A DNA stretch of 50,225 nt from Bacteroidaceae bacterium (GTDB lineage Bacteria > Bacteroidota > Bacteroidia > Bacteroidales > Bacteroidaceae). The DNA lies in assembly GCA_017936265.1 (NCBI GenBank), contig JAGBFX010000006.1, positions 1 through 50,225 on the forward strand, given 5' to 3'. Positions 7,662 to 16,200 of this stretch are shown one piece after another. The translations under genes and the position numbers were made by a program. The notes below the pieces were generated by a model, which was not told where the DNA came from, ran no database searches, and saw only the letters and a list, made by a program, of their open reading frames with translations. Within the stretch, counting starts at the first letter, position 1; each line of letters begins with the position of its first letter.

Positions 7662-8786
7662 ATGATTACCCGGCAGATAGAAAACAACATCCAGTCATTA
7701 TTAGGAGGTAATAAAGCCATAATAATTATGGGTGCACGCCAAGTTGGCAAATCCACATTACTGAAACAGATGTTAGGGAATAGACAGGATGTGCTATGGA
7801 TGAATGGTGACGAACCGGACATCCAGAATCTATTCAAAGATATGACATCAACCAGAATCAAAGCCATCATGGGGAGCAATAAATTATTGGTCGTGGATGA
7901 AGCTCAACGAATTCCGGATATCGGGCTAAGACTTAAACTAATCACAGACCAGGTGCCGGGTGTTCAAGTCATTGCCACAGGCAGCAGTTCATTCGAATTA
8001 GCAAACAAGGTCAATGAATCTCTAACAGGACGCAAACGAGAGTTCCAAATGTACCCATTATCATTTGGGGAAATGGTTGCACACACCACATTTTTGGATG
8101 AGTCACGTATGATACCACACCGGATGGTTTATGGATACTATCCCGAAGTTGTGACAAACCCGGGCGATGAACGCGAAACATTAAAGGAATTGACAGACAG
8201 CTATCTTTACAAGGACATACTAAACCTTGAAAGCATAAAAAAACCCGACAAACTGACACGCTTGATAAAAGCCCTGGCACTGCAGATTGGAAGCCAAGTA
8301 TCATACAACGAGGTAGGCAACCTCATTGGGCTTGATTCTAAAACAGTTGAAAAATATATTGACATCTTGGAGAAATCATTTATAATATTCCGACTTGGCA
8401 GTTATTCACGCAACCTAAGAAACGAACTAAAATCGAGCAAAAAGATCTATTTCTGGGATTTAGGCATTAGAAATGCCGTTATCGGCAACTTATCACAAGT
8501 CGAGAACCGCACCGATGTCGGCGAACTTTGGGAAAACTTTGTAATTGCCGAGCGTTTAAAGAAAAATGCATACTCCAGGAACTTTGCACAATCATATTTT
8601 TGGAGAACACGTCAACAACACGAGATAGACTACATTGAAGAAGAAAATGGGCATTTATGTTCGCTTGAGTTCAAATGGAACGAACGTAAGGCCAACGTGA
8701 AATGTCCTGAAAGTTTCAACAGAGCCTACCCGGATGCAACGTTCAAGGTAATCACCCCCAAAAACATCGAAGAGTTCATTATGTAA
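7662..8786 (+). CDS. AAA ATPase with DUF4143 C-terminal domain (2)
   Basis: 374 aa. Walker A GARQVGKS at 24-31, Walker B LLVVDEAQRI at about 75-84, ATGSSS sensor segment at about 106-111. A DUF4143 half follows with a DSKTVEKYIDIL helix-turn-helix-like stretch (about 226-237) and a PD-(D/E)XK-like ending, HEIDYIE...SLEFKW (about 322-340). It is shorter than its neighbour at 5686 and only distantly similar, so it is a separate subfamily and not a fresh duplicate. It has its own promoter and upstream direct repeats, and ends in a perfect palindromic terminator. The function of this family is not known; the nuclease-like motif suggests a DNA-related role. Confidence 0.88.
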   Translation: MITRQIENNIQSLLGGNKAIIIMGARQVGKSTLLKQMLGNRQDVLWMNGDEPDIQNLFKDMTSTRIKAIMGSNKLLVVDEAQRIPDIGLRLKLITDQVPGVQVIATGSSSFELANKVNESLTGRKREFQMYPLSFGEMVAHTTFLDESRMIPHRMVYGYYPEVVTNPGDERETLKELTDSYLYKDILNLESIKKPDKLTRLIKALALQIGSQVSYNEVGNLIGLDSKTVEKYIDILEKSFIIFRLGSYSRNLRNELKSSKKIYFWDLGIRNAVIGNLSQVENRTDVGELWENFVIAERLKKNAYSRNFAQSYFWRTRQQHEIDYIEEENGHLCSLEFKWNERKANVKCPESFNRAYPDATFKVITPKNIEEFIM

Positions 8787-8813
8787 GTTTTTTGCATCCG
8801 GTATTACCCCAAT

Positions 8814-8851
8814 AAAAAGCGTTGGCGAGGATATCCTCGCCAACGCTTTTT
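8814..8851. terminator. 38 bp perfect palindrome, bidirectional terminator
   Basis: AAAAAGCGTTGGCGAGGA followed directly by its complement ending GCTTTTT, 27 nt after the ATPase stop. GC-rich stem plus a T-run on both strands: a textbook intrinsic terminator. Confidence 0.85.
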
Positions 8852-9162
8852 ACTCTTATTATTCCCAAAGCCCCCCATTTGACTCGTTTTGCTTTACCGC
8901 AACCCGCGCGGTCCCACGGACTCTCCCTCTTTTGGGAACTCCTCCACCGCAAGCGGTCCCCCTCCTCTATAAACAGAGGAGGAGTTGGAGTACGACAAAG
9001 TCGGTAGGGAGTTATTTGTAGGGGCGGGGTCTGCCCGCCCTTGAATATATTATTTTAGACATAAGTACATAAGTACAAAAGGCAATGCACACGGGGCAAG
9101 AATACACCCCCATGCTGTTATGCGCAGAAAGCCTTCGCAAGTGAACCTTGCGATGCATAAAA

Positions 9163-9211
9163 ATTAAGGCTACGGCTTTGAAAATACATTTTCAATTGCC
9201 ATAGCCTTAAT
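9163..9211. terminator. Long hairpin, likely bidirectional terminator
   Basis: ATTAAGGCTACGGC...TTGAAAAT-ac-ATTTTCAA...GCCATAGCCTTAAT, flanked by AAAAATT and TTTTTT. It lies downstream of the minus-strand peptide (9440-9607). The other arm carries the same hairpin at 16152-16200. Confidence 0.7.
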
Positions 9212-9439
9212 TTTTTATCTACATGGAAATCCTGTTCCATGTGCCTATGCTCATGACCGCAAGGGGCTTATGTTCTTCTGTCTTTACCCCCTAAAACCAC
9301 GCGGCTCAGGGCTTGGAACTGTTTACTGCCACAGGTCACCCCATTGACTCGCCTTTTTTTCGCAACCCGCGCGGTGCAAGTTGCACCTCCACTACGCGCG
9401 ACCCGTTGCTAAAAGGCTCGCGATAGGTCGATTTGTGGA

Positions 9440-9607
9440 TTACTGCCACAAATCACCCCATTGACCGCGGCGACCACCACCGAGCTGCTCGCCGTTAGAG
9501 GTATCTACTGTCTGTTCACTGTCACCTATCTTCAATGAAGCTGCAAGCATCTGTGCTGCCTCAATATTTACCTCTGTCATCAGAGGAGATACATATGTCT
9601 TCTTCAT
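9440..9607 (-). CDS. Tiny MKKxYxSP-type peptide (cassette B)
   Basis: 55 aa. Start MKKTYVSPLMTEVNIEAAQM, then LAASLKIG, a variable middle (DSEQTVDTSNGE) and the tail QLGGGRRGQWGDLWQ. The first ~28 residues and the last ~14 match the cassette C peptide almost exactly, while the middle differs. It lies 121 bp after the stop of the large protein at 9729-12815 and in the same direction. It has no signal peptide. The GG before RRGQWGDLW resembles a double-glycine leader site, but no maturation or export gene is nearby. Function unknown. Confidence 0.72.
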   Translation of the reverse strand: MKKTYVSPLMTEVNIEAAQMLAASLKIGDSEQTVDTSNGEQLGGGRRGQWGDLWQ

Positions 9608-9728
9608 ATTTATGTGGCCCCCTCCGTCTCCCCCTATAGGGGAGAGTTTGGAGGACTTTATTTAAAAATTATCAATCTTTTGTTATTAGTTCCCCCCTCT
9701 ACGGGAGGGGGTTAGGGGGAGGCCCCTC

Positions 9729-12700
9729 TTACTTAACCAACACCTTGCGACCACCTACAATATAAATACCAGGAGCGCTGATGTTCTCAACACGACGGCC
9801 TGTGAGGTCGTAGATAACTGATTTCTCATTTCTGATTTCTACTTTCTCAACGCCTGTTGTACCGTCCCAGTCAAGACCATAGAATGCAACAGTCTCGCTT
9901 GCAGCAGGAAGTACCATGTAAGCCTTGCCTGCATTGTTCTTGAAGTGAGTTGTACCAACATTACCCTCAGCATCCTTGTTCAACTCAGCCTTGTACATAC
10001 CAACACCGGTCTCAGCGCGGTTAGCAAGAACATAAGCTGTACCCTCTACATATGTATCCTCAACTGAACCATTCATCAAGTTACCCTCGAGTGCATTAAC
10101 ATCCTTAGCAGCTCTCTTGAATGTAAACTCACCTGCATTCTCAAGAAGAACACCTGTGTTTGCAGGGATAACACCCTCAAGCTGAGACTTTGTCACCCAA
10201 CCATTCTCAACACCTGTTACAGCATATACGTTTACACCCTCGGGAATATATGCCTGATAACCAAGATACATTGTAGCCCAACCAGCCTCGCTCACAGTTA
10301 CAACATCCTCCTCATACTCTGAAAGGAAGAATGTAGAACCGGCATCAGTTGATGCCCAATGAGAAAGTTTAAGAGCATTATAATTTGCATTCAAATAGTT
10401 GTTTGAATCAAACTTACGCAAGCAGAAACCGTTTGCAGCATTTGCACTTGTTTCAGATGTTTCAGCAACAAAGAATGGAGTACCTTCATCGGTAAGAGTT
10501 ACATTGCCGCTGCCTGTTGAAGTAAGCTTCTTGCCAGTACCCTTGTTAACCACTGTGATACCGCTGAATACATCACCAACAAATCCCCAAATGTAGTTTT
10601 CGTTTGCAACATCAGAAGATTTACCCCAATAAACATTTACGGTATTGTCTTCTGCGATGTCGCCAATGTAACCGGGCTGGTTAGTGTGCATACGAACAAG
10701 ATACCAAGTAGTGATAGCGTCTGCGCTTGCAGCTGTTTCAAATGGAAGTGCAGCCTCAACGTTCAAATTGAAGCTGAATGTAGCATCAGTTTCAACAGTA
10801 CCTTCGGGAACTGCAAAGTCTGTAGTTACGCCATAAGGCAAAGCAACATTCACTGTTGGGAATGCAGCACCCTTTGCAAGTTCTACAGAATGTGTGTACT
10901 TAATCTCACCATTATACTTGAAGTTGTAAGTTACAGTAAAGAACTCCTCCAACTCTACCTCCACGATGTACCAAGATGATGCAGAGTTTGCATTGTCTGT
11001 ATTCCAAGAAACAAGGTTACCACTTGCATTTGTACCTCCACCGTGGCCGTCTGCGTGCATCTGCCAGTTGTTAAGGATGATACCGTACTCAAAGCCCTTC
11101 TCATTCTCAGCCTCTGAGAAAATCTTAACACCCATTTCTGCGCCCTCAAATGAATCTGTCAGGCTCCAAGCACCAGACTTACCTGCATTACCATGCAGAT
11201 ATTTGCCATTGGCTGCATTCTGCAATGCGATACCGTTACCGGTCTCAACAGCCTTCCAGTAGAAGTTCTTGTCATCGTTGTTCAAAGTTTTCCAACCGGG
11301 GTTGCCGTCTGTTCCGTGTACAGCCTTTGTCTCGGCAAAAGCAGCAAGTGAGCTGTGGAACTGGTAATATCTACCTGCTGTAGGAAGAATTACTGACACA
11401 GCATCAATTGCAGCCTGCAATGTAGCAACATCCTCTGCAGTAACATTTGCCTCTTCTATAGCAGATGCATCATCAATTGCAGCGGCAAGTGCTGTCAATG
11501 TCTCAGCAGAATACTTACCGATAATTGTACCCTGATTGCCTTCAACTGTTGTCTTTAATGCATTTGCTTCTACAAGGAGAGCATCAAGTTCTGCCGCAGG
11601 ACCCATTGGGCGCTCTGCTACCATGAAAGTAGAACCACCATCTGCACCACCATTCCAATAAGCAAGCTTGTTGCTACGGTTATTCATTCTGTTCTTGCCA
11701 TCATTAGCATCCTTCTGACCAAGATAGAATGTTCCAACGCCACCGCGATGTGTACTGGCCGTTGCAACCCAATATGTATTTTTGCTATCACCTACCGGTT
11801 CTGCAGTCATAATCGGGTATGTACTGCCACCTGTATTGCCATCGAATGTATTTGTTGTTGAAGAAAGGACATAGCCATTTCCTGTAGCACGGTTCACAAG
11901 TTTGTAACCATCAAATGGATTACCGATGAAGCCCCAAGAATAAGCATCCTTGTTTGCCTTATCAACATTTGTCTTGTCCAATGCTATGTATGCAGCACCA
12001 TCAACATGATAGAGCAAATGAGCAGCATCACCGATAGAAAGGTAATACCACTTCATATTTTCGTGGTCATAAGCATTTGCAGGAACAAACGGGAGGTTCA
12101 AAGAAACTTCAATGTTCTGTACATTGTTATCTGTAGAAACTTTATCAGTGGGTTTGCTTGCAGTAACGCCATAGGGCAGTGTTGGAAGTGCGGGGAAATC
12201 TTCGCCTACAACAGCCTCTACGGTATGAGTCATCTTAGTCTCACCGCCATATGTAAAGTTGTATGTTACATTAACAAAAGTCTGTGCTTTAGCCTCTACA
12301 CTAATCTTGGTTGGAGAACCATTTTCCTGACGTGTCTTCCAACCGATTGCAAACTCACTAAGATCTGCTTCAACACCGCGCACATCAATTTCAAGATAGT
12401 GATATCCATCTGGGTTTGGAGAGCCAGACCACATTGTGTGCCAATACCAATCATAATTCCCAATATTACCGGTTACTGTACCATCACACAATTTTGCAAT
12501 ACCACCCTCATTAGGTTCTGTTGCATTACTGCTGAATTTATCCGCTGTTAAAGTTACAGTACTTCCATCCTTGTCATAAAGATAGAACTCAGCAATCGCA
12601 ACATGCGGATGGTTACCTGTCTTGTCAACACCACTAGGTGTTGTAGTTTCAAGGAATGTTACTCGCAGAGTTGTGACACCCTCCGGTGCTGTCATCTTTT

Positions 12701-12815
12701 CAGATGTCCATTCATACTGATTGTGACCAGATTGATTAAACACTGTTCCCGGCAAGTCTGTTGTTACTTCAACGGCCTGCGCCCATGTTGTCACTGCTAC
12801 AAGCAGCATCAACAT
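9729..12815 (-). CDS. Large secreted multi-module surface protein with T9SS-like tail (cassette B), 5' end damaged
   Basis: 1028 aa from ATG 12815. The N-terminus MLMLLVAVTTWAQA is a signal-peptide core lacking the usual charged start. Codons before it read KNQSKS, as expected for an original MKKNQSKS..., but the ATG is missing and the frame runs into cassette C. Modules: discoidin-like domain (about 20-170); YNFxYxGExKxTHxVE repeats at about 182 and 628; lectin-like beta segments with NG(K/N)GYxL motifs; an Ala-rich helical FIVAR-like segment (about 405-475); a GWATMYLGYQAYIPEGVNVY module (about 850-1000); sorting tail YDLTGRRVENISAPGIYIVGG.. ending in KVLVK. The product is probably a surface carbohydrate-binding protein. 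The promoter appears lost, so the gene may be silent. The open frame upstream of 12815 is an overlap artefact. Confidence 0.75.
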   Translation of the reverse strand: MLMLLVAVTTWAQAVEVTTDLPGTVFNQSGHNQYEWTSEKMTAPEGVTTLRVTFLETTTPSGVDKTGNHPHVAIAEFYLYDKDGSTVTLTADKFSSNATEPNEGGIAKLCDGTVTGNIGNYDWYWHTMWSGSPNPDGYHYLEIDVRGVEADLSEFAIGWKTRQENGSPTKISVEAKAQTFVNVTYNFTYGGETKMTHTVEAVVGEDFPALPTLPYGVTASKPTDKVSTDNNVQNIEVSLNLPFVPANAYDHENMKWYYLSIGDAAHLLYHVDGAAYIALDKTNVDKANKDAYSWGFIGNPFDGYKLVNRATGNGYVLSSTTNTFDGNTGGSTYPIMTAEPVGDSKNTYWVATASTHRGGVGTFYLGQKDANDGKNRMNNRSNKLAYWNGGADGGSTFMVAERPMGPAAELDALLVEANALKTTVEGNQGTIIGKYSAETLTALAAAIDDASAIEEANVTAEDVATLQAAIDAVSVILPTAGRYYQFHSSLAAFAETKAVHGTDGNPGWKTLNNDDKNFYWKAVETGNGIALQNAANGKYLHGNAGKSGAWSLTDSFEGAEMGVKIFSEAENEKGFEYGIILNNWQMHADGHGGGTNASGNLVSWNTDNANSASSWYIVEVELEEFFTVTYNFKYNGEIKYTHSVELAKGAAFPTVNVALPYGVTTDFAVPEGTVETDATFSFNLNVEAALPFETAASADAITTWYLVRMHTNQPGYIGDIAEDNTVNVYWGKSSDVANENYIWGFVGDVFSGITVVNKGTGKKLTSTGSGNVTLTDEGTPFFVAETSETSANAANGFCLRKFDSNNYLNANYNALKLSHWASTDAGSTFFLSEYEEDVVTVSEAGWATMYLGYQAYIPEGVNVYAVTGVENGWVTKSQLEGVIPANTGVLLENAGEFTFKRAAKDVNALEGNLMNGSVEDTYVEGTAYVLANRAETGVGMYKAELNKDAEGNVGTTHFKNNAGKAYMVLPAASETVAFYGLDWDGTTGVEKVEIRNEKSVIYDLTGRRVENISAPGIYIVGGRKVLVK

Positions 12816-12843
12816 TAAAGATTTACTTTGATTCTTTCGTTGA
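12811..12843. other. Head-to-head junction of cassettes B and C
   Basis: Only 12 bp separate the first usable start codons of two divergent genes (12815 minus; 12828 plus). TTGATTCTTT (12828-12837) fits both the expected minus-strand codons for K-N-Q and the plus-strand codons for L-I-L-S, so it looks like a junction at a ~10 bp microhomology. No TAnnTTTG box or spacing for two promoters exists. Confidence 0.6.
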
Positions 12844-15248
12844 TGGTGGCTATGGTTACCACAGCGATGGCGCAGACAATCATGGAGTTGGAGGTTGGCG
12901 AAAGCTACACAATCAACCTGTCTGCAGAAAGCAACGTCTACGGTCATGTATACTACAATGCCGAAAGCACAGACAACTTGTATTATGATGCGACTTATAC
13001 CGCCGCAAATGCAACAAACGCGAACTACCATTTCGTGTTTACTGAGGCAGGCACTGACGCAAATGGCAACAAGCTTTATTACATTTCTCCAAAGAACGCT
13101 GATGGTGTCTATGCATACAACAAGAACGAATCAAACGGTGGTGGTAGCCAGAATTCCGTAGGTTTGACATCGGATGAAACTGTAAAAACCGAGAAAGGTA
13201 AATGGTATGTATATGATAACGGTACATACCAGTTCATTGTTCCTGCATGGAAGGATGGGGACAATTATGTTCTTGGAGGTTGCTGCTGGAATGCATGGAG
13301 TGACCCTGCAGAAAACTATACTTTAGGTATGTGGGGACGTGGTGCCGGCAACCCCAATTACCAAGGAGACAATTGCCTTAAAATTGAGATCCAGTCTCGT
13401 GAACCAAAAGTGAACCTTGCTAATGGCAAGTATATCTTTCGTGTACAGAATAACCGTAATGTAGTTCGCTATAATGGCGAAATTCTTGCCAAAGGCGAGG
13501 TTGCTGCAGATGCAGCTGATGAGAACCACGTGTTCACTATCACAAAGGGTTCTAACGGATTCTACTCAATCCAGACAGTAGATGGCAAATATGTTACCTA
13601 TTCATCAACAGCCAACGGTGCAACTATCGCTGTCTCTGATGCTGCTGATGCAACAGACGCCAATAAATGGTGGTCTATCCGTGAGGGAAGTTCAAGCTCA
13701 TCATTTAGGACAATTGTCCCTAGCACGAATGACGTAGACGGGGCTCCCGGTTGGAACTATGCAACCACTATAAATAATGTTACAAATGCTGCCGTAGGTT
13801 TGTGGACAAGCACTGGTGATGGTTCTCAGTGGTATATAGTAAAAGCAGCCGAAGTGTATACAGGAAAGGTCAAGATGAAGATTGCAAACATCGTTGCATC
13901 AAGCAATGGCACAAACATTGTAAAGGCTGATGATGAGAACTCTGTATTCACAATCAATAGGGGCGAGAACGGTTATTATACAATTCAAACAACAGACAAC
14001 AGTTTCCTCACATATGAAGGCAAGAATGGTGGCGACGCTGTAAAGATTACAGCAGAGGCGAATGCTACTGATGACAATAAATGGTGGGTAATCGCTTATG
14101 ACGTAACCGATAGAGCGGCGTTGGACATATTCCCTAAGCAGGGCAATATCGGCAAAGACACACCTTCTTTAAACTGGAGTATAGATGCTACAGGGGCGGC
14201 AAATACAGGCCTTGGTTTTTGGGGCGCGAGTGACGCCAACTCTTACGTGACACTTGATATGGTGGCTGCAGAAGGTCTGTATTACATCAAGGCAACAGGT
14301 ACTGGTAATGACGCAAACTGGTATATGACTTTTGAAAATGGCAACGACTGGAAAGCGAAGGCTCCTACTGCAGGAAAGTTGAACGTTAATTACATCTGGA
14401 GTCTTGAGGCTTGCGATAATGGATACAAGATGAAGTCTTGCAATCTGAACAAATACGCAGAATTGGGCAATGCAGAAGAATTAAGTGGCGGTCCTTCTCA
14501 TTTCCAATCAGAATATGACAATGGCAGTAATTTCATTTTTACAAATAAAGGTGGTAATGTGTTCACGATAAAAGACGGCAACAACAACGTTGTCCGTTCT
14601 GAGGGTAGTGGTGCTTTGAACTACTGGTGGGGTGAGACCAACGAGACATGGACTCTTATTCCTGTCAATGAGATTGACATAACCTTGAGCGACATCGCCG
14701 GTGAAGGCTGGGCGACAGCTTATCTGCCATTTGATGTGACACTGCCTGAGGGTCTTACAGCATACTACGTTAGCGAGATCAATAATGGTTCCGTAATTCT
14801 TACAGAGGCAAATGATGTTCCTGCAAACAACGGTGTTGTTCTTACAGGTACTCCTGGAGAATACACATTGAACATTGCAGAGGCTACAAGCGAAATTACA
14901 GGCAACTATCTTGCAGGTACTACAATTGACACCGAGATTACAAAGGAGGAGGGCAACTCTTACTATGTTCTTGCAAACAAGAATGGTATTGGTTTCTACA
15001 ACGCTGTATTGGGCGACGATGCTACCAAGTTCAAGAATGCTGCCAACAAGGCATATCTTGTAGTACCTGGCGCTTCTGAGGTTGCTTCTTACAGCTTCCG
15101 TTTCGGCGAGGGCACAACAGGAATTGACCAGATAACAGATAACAGAGTACAGAGTACAGTTATCTACGACCTTACAGGCCGTCGCGTTGAGAACATCAGC
15201 GCTCCCGGTATTTACATTGTAGGTGGCAAGAAAGTTTTGGTTAAATGA
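12828..15248 (+). CDS. Secreted ricin-like repeat surface protein with T9SS-like tail (cassette C), 5' end damaged
   Basis: 806 aa if read from TTG 12828; the first ATG in frame is 12843. Residues LILSLMVAMVTTAMAQ form a signal-peptide core that normally follows MKK, but that start is absent at the junction with cassette B. Three ricin-like/lectin-like repeats are visible (about 196-290, 345-425, 480-545) with NG(F/Y)Y(S/T)IQT and NKWW motifs. A GWATAYLPFDVTLPEGLTAY module (about 623-760) is shared in type with cassette B. The tail YDLTGRRVENISAPGIYIVG ends in KKVLVK, and its DNA is nearly identical to cassette B over the last ~75 nt. The protein probably binds glycans at the cell surface. 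Expression from the native promoter is doubtful. It is followed by a linker shared with cassette A and a tiny peptide. Confidence 0.75.
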   Translation: MILSLMVAMVTTAMAQTIMELEVGESYTINLSAESNVYGHVYYNAESTDNLYYDATYTAANATNANYHFVFTEAGTDANGNKLYYISPKNADGVYAYNKNESNGGGSQNSVGLTSDETVKTEKGKWYVYDNGTYQFIVPAWKDGDNYVLGGCCWNAWSDPAENYTLGMWGRGAGNPNYQGDNCLKIEIQSREPKVNLANGKYIFRVQNNRNVVRYNGEILAKGEVAADAADENHVFTITKGSNGFYSIQTVDGKYVTYSSTANGATIAVSDAADATDANKWWSIREGSSSSSFRTIVPSTNDVDGAPGWNYATTINNVTNAAVGLWTSTGDGSQWYIVKAAEVYTGKVKMKIANIVASSNGTNIVKADDENSVFTINRGENGYYTIQTTDNSFLTYEGKNGGDAVKITAEANATDDNKWWVIAYDVTDRAALDIFPKQGNIGKDTPSLNWSIDATGAANTGLGFWGASDANSYVTLDMVAAEGLYYIKATGTGNDANWYMTFENGNDWKAKAPTAGKLNVNYIWSLEACDNGYKMKSCNLNKYAELGNAEELSGGPSHFQSEYDNGSNFIFTNKGGNVFTIKDGNNNVVRSEGSGALNYWWGETNETWTLIPVNEIDITLSDIAGEGWATAYLPFDVTLPEGLTAYYVSEINNGSVILTEANDVPANNGVVLTGTPGEYTLNIAEATSEITGNYLAGTTIDTEITKEEGNSYYVLANKNGIGFYNAVLGDDATKFKNAANKAYLVVPGASEVASYSFRFGEGTTGIDQITDNRVQSTVIYDLTGRRVENISAPGIYIVGGKKVLVK

Positions 15249-15550
15249 TTAAAAAGGCGAATTTCTGCGTTACGCTAGCCCGCTAAATCCTCATTTACAC
15301 AAAAGTAAACTGCGGTTTAGCGAGCGTCGCAAGCCTTGAACTTCATCCTTTCTATTTCATTTAACAGAGATATTGAAATAATCCCGTAGGGGCGGGGTCC
15401 GCCCGCCCTTGCGAAATAACCCCCTCCCTGCTTTGCAGGACTCCCCCTTGAAGAGGGAGATTTGATTAAGGCAGATTCCTCCTCTGTAGGGGAGGTGTCC
15501 GTTAGGACGGAGGGGTACAGATAATAACAAGAAAAATAATTATACAAGAT
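15249..15550. other. Cassette C linker, near-copy of cassette A linker
   Basis: Over 90% identical by eye to 2982-3282: interrupted palindrome, GGGGCGGGGTCCGCCCGCCC repeat (about 15386-15410), CTCCCTGCTTTGCAGGACTCC segment and half GC-rich repeat (about 15475-15522), ending ATTATACAAGAT just before the peptide ATG. No coding sequence. Confidence 0.8.
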
Positions 15551-15721
15551 ATGAAGAAGACATATGTATCTCCTCTGATGACAGAGGTAAATATCGAGGC
15601 AGCACAGATGCTTGCAGCTTCATTGAAGATTGGTGGTGATGACCAGACAGTTAACACTGAGGAGGCTGGTGCTCAGCTCGGTGGTGGCCGCCGCGGTCAA
15701 TGGGGTGATTTGTGGAACTAA
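15551..15721 (+). CDS. Tiny MKKxYxSP-type peptide (cassette C)
   Basis: 56 aa. Start MKKTYVSPLMTEVNIEAAQM, middle GGDDQTVNTEEAGA, tail QLGGGRRGQWGDLWN. It pairs with the peptide at 9440-9607: the ends are conserved, the middle is diverged and one residue longer. It lies 302 bp after the surface protein of cassette C. It has no signal peptide, cysteines or membrane segment. The small size is supported by three independent copies with the same start and tail types. Function unknown. Confidence 0.72.
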   Translation: MKKTYVSPLMTEVNIEAAQMLAASLKIGGDDQTVNTEEAGAQLGGGRRGQWGDLWN

Positions 15722-16151
15722 TCCACAAATCAACCTATCGCGAGCCTTTTAGCAATGGGTCGCGCGTAGTGCATGTAAACACCCTCCCGGCTTCGCCGTA
15801 TTTGCCTTTAGCGAAGTTGCTTCCGTTCGTTGTGTAATTACAAACCAGTTTGCATTACACTCACTTACTCGCAACTTTATCCTCTTTGAAAAGAGGGAGA
15901 GCCCAGGGAACCGCGCGGGTTGCGAAAAAAAGGCGAGTCAATGGGGTGACCTGTGGCAGTAAACAGTTCCAAGCCCTGAGCCGCGTGGTTTTGGGGTAAA
16001 GACAGAAGAACAAATCTGCGGGCAAGCGAGTGTGTGGGAGTTCACTTACACACAAAGCGAGCGAAAGCAGGTTCAACAAAGTTAAAAGAACATAAGCCCC
16101 TTGCAATTATGAGCAAAGGCACATGGAACAGAATTTCCATGTAGATAAAAT

Positions 16152-16200
16152 ATTAAGGCTATGGCAATTGAAAATGTATTTTCAAAGCCGTAGCCTTAAT
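16152..16200. terminator. Long hairpin, copy in the right arm
   Basis: ATTAAGGCTATGGC...TTGAAAAT-gt-ATTTTCAA...GCCGTAGCCTTAAT followed by TTTTTAT. It is the counterpart of 9163-9211 and lies downstream of the plus-strand peptide 15551-15721. A likely bidirectional terminator. Confidence 0.7.

Larger units (their letters stand above)
8787..9439. other. Gap holding a terminator and the outer left inverted-repeat arm
   Basis: No gene. Contents: a perfect palindrome (8814-8851), 'CCTCCACCGCAAGCGG'-type nested repeats in reverse orientation (about 8917-9012), a GGGGCGGGGTCTGCCCGCCC repeat (9018-9042), then the left arm of the large inverted repeat with a long hairpin (9163-9211) and a fossil copy of the peptide 3' end (9323-9346, minus strand). 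Confidence 0.75.
9018..9607. repeat. Left arm of large inverted repeat around cassettes B and C
   Basis: Matches, in reverse complement, 15551-16347. It spans the tiny peptide gene, the fossil peptide end, the long hairpin and a GGGGCGGGG repeat. The right arm is longer because of two insertions (about 15765-15915 and 16010-16090). Confidence 0.8.

Noticed and set aside
5686-8786. Toxin-antitoxin or phage-defence pair formed by the two DUF4143 ATPases
   Set aside because: The genes are separated by 617 bp of repeats, have separate promoters and terminators, and have no small partner gene. The pairing is probably incidental.
12816-13031. Extension of the cassette B protein (minus strand) 72 codons further upstream
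   Set aside because: It overlaps the well-coded start of cassette C on the other strand, adds no signal peptide, and exists only because the two genes are fused head-to-head.
9440-15721. RiPP or bacteriocin locus based on the GG-x tail of the tiny peptides and the CPBP protease at 20.5 kb
   Set aside because: There is no peptidase-containing transporter, radical SAM, LanM-like or immunity gene near the peptides. The CPBP gene is 5 kb away, translationally coupled to menA. The GG site is absent in the right position in the cassette A peptide.
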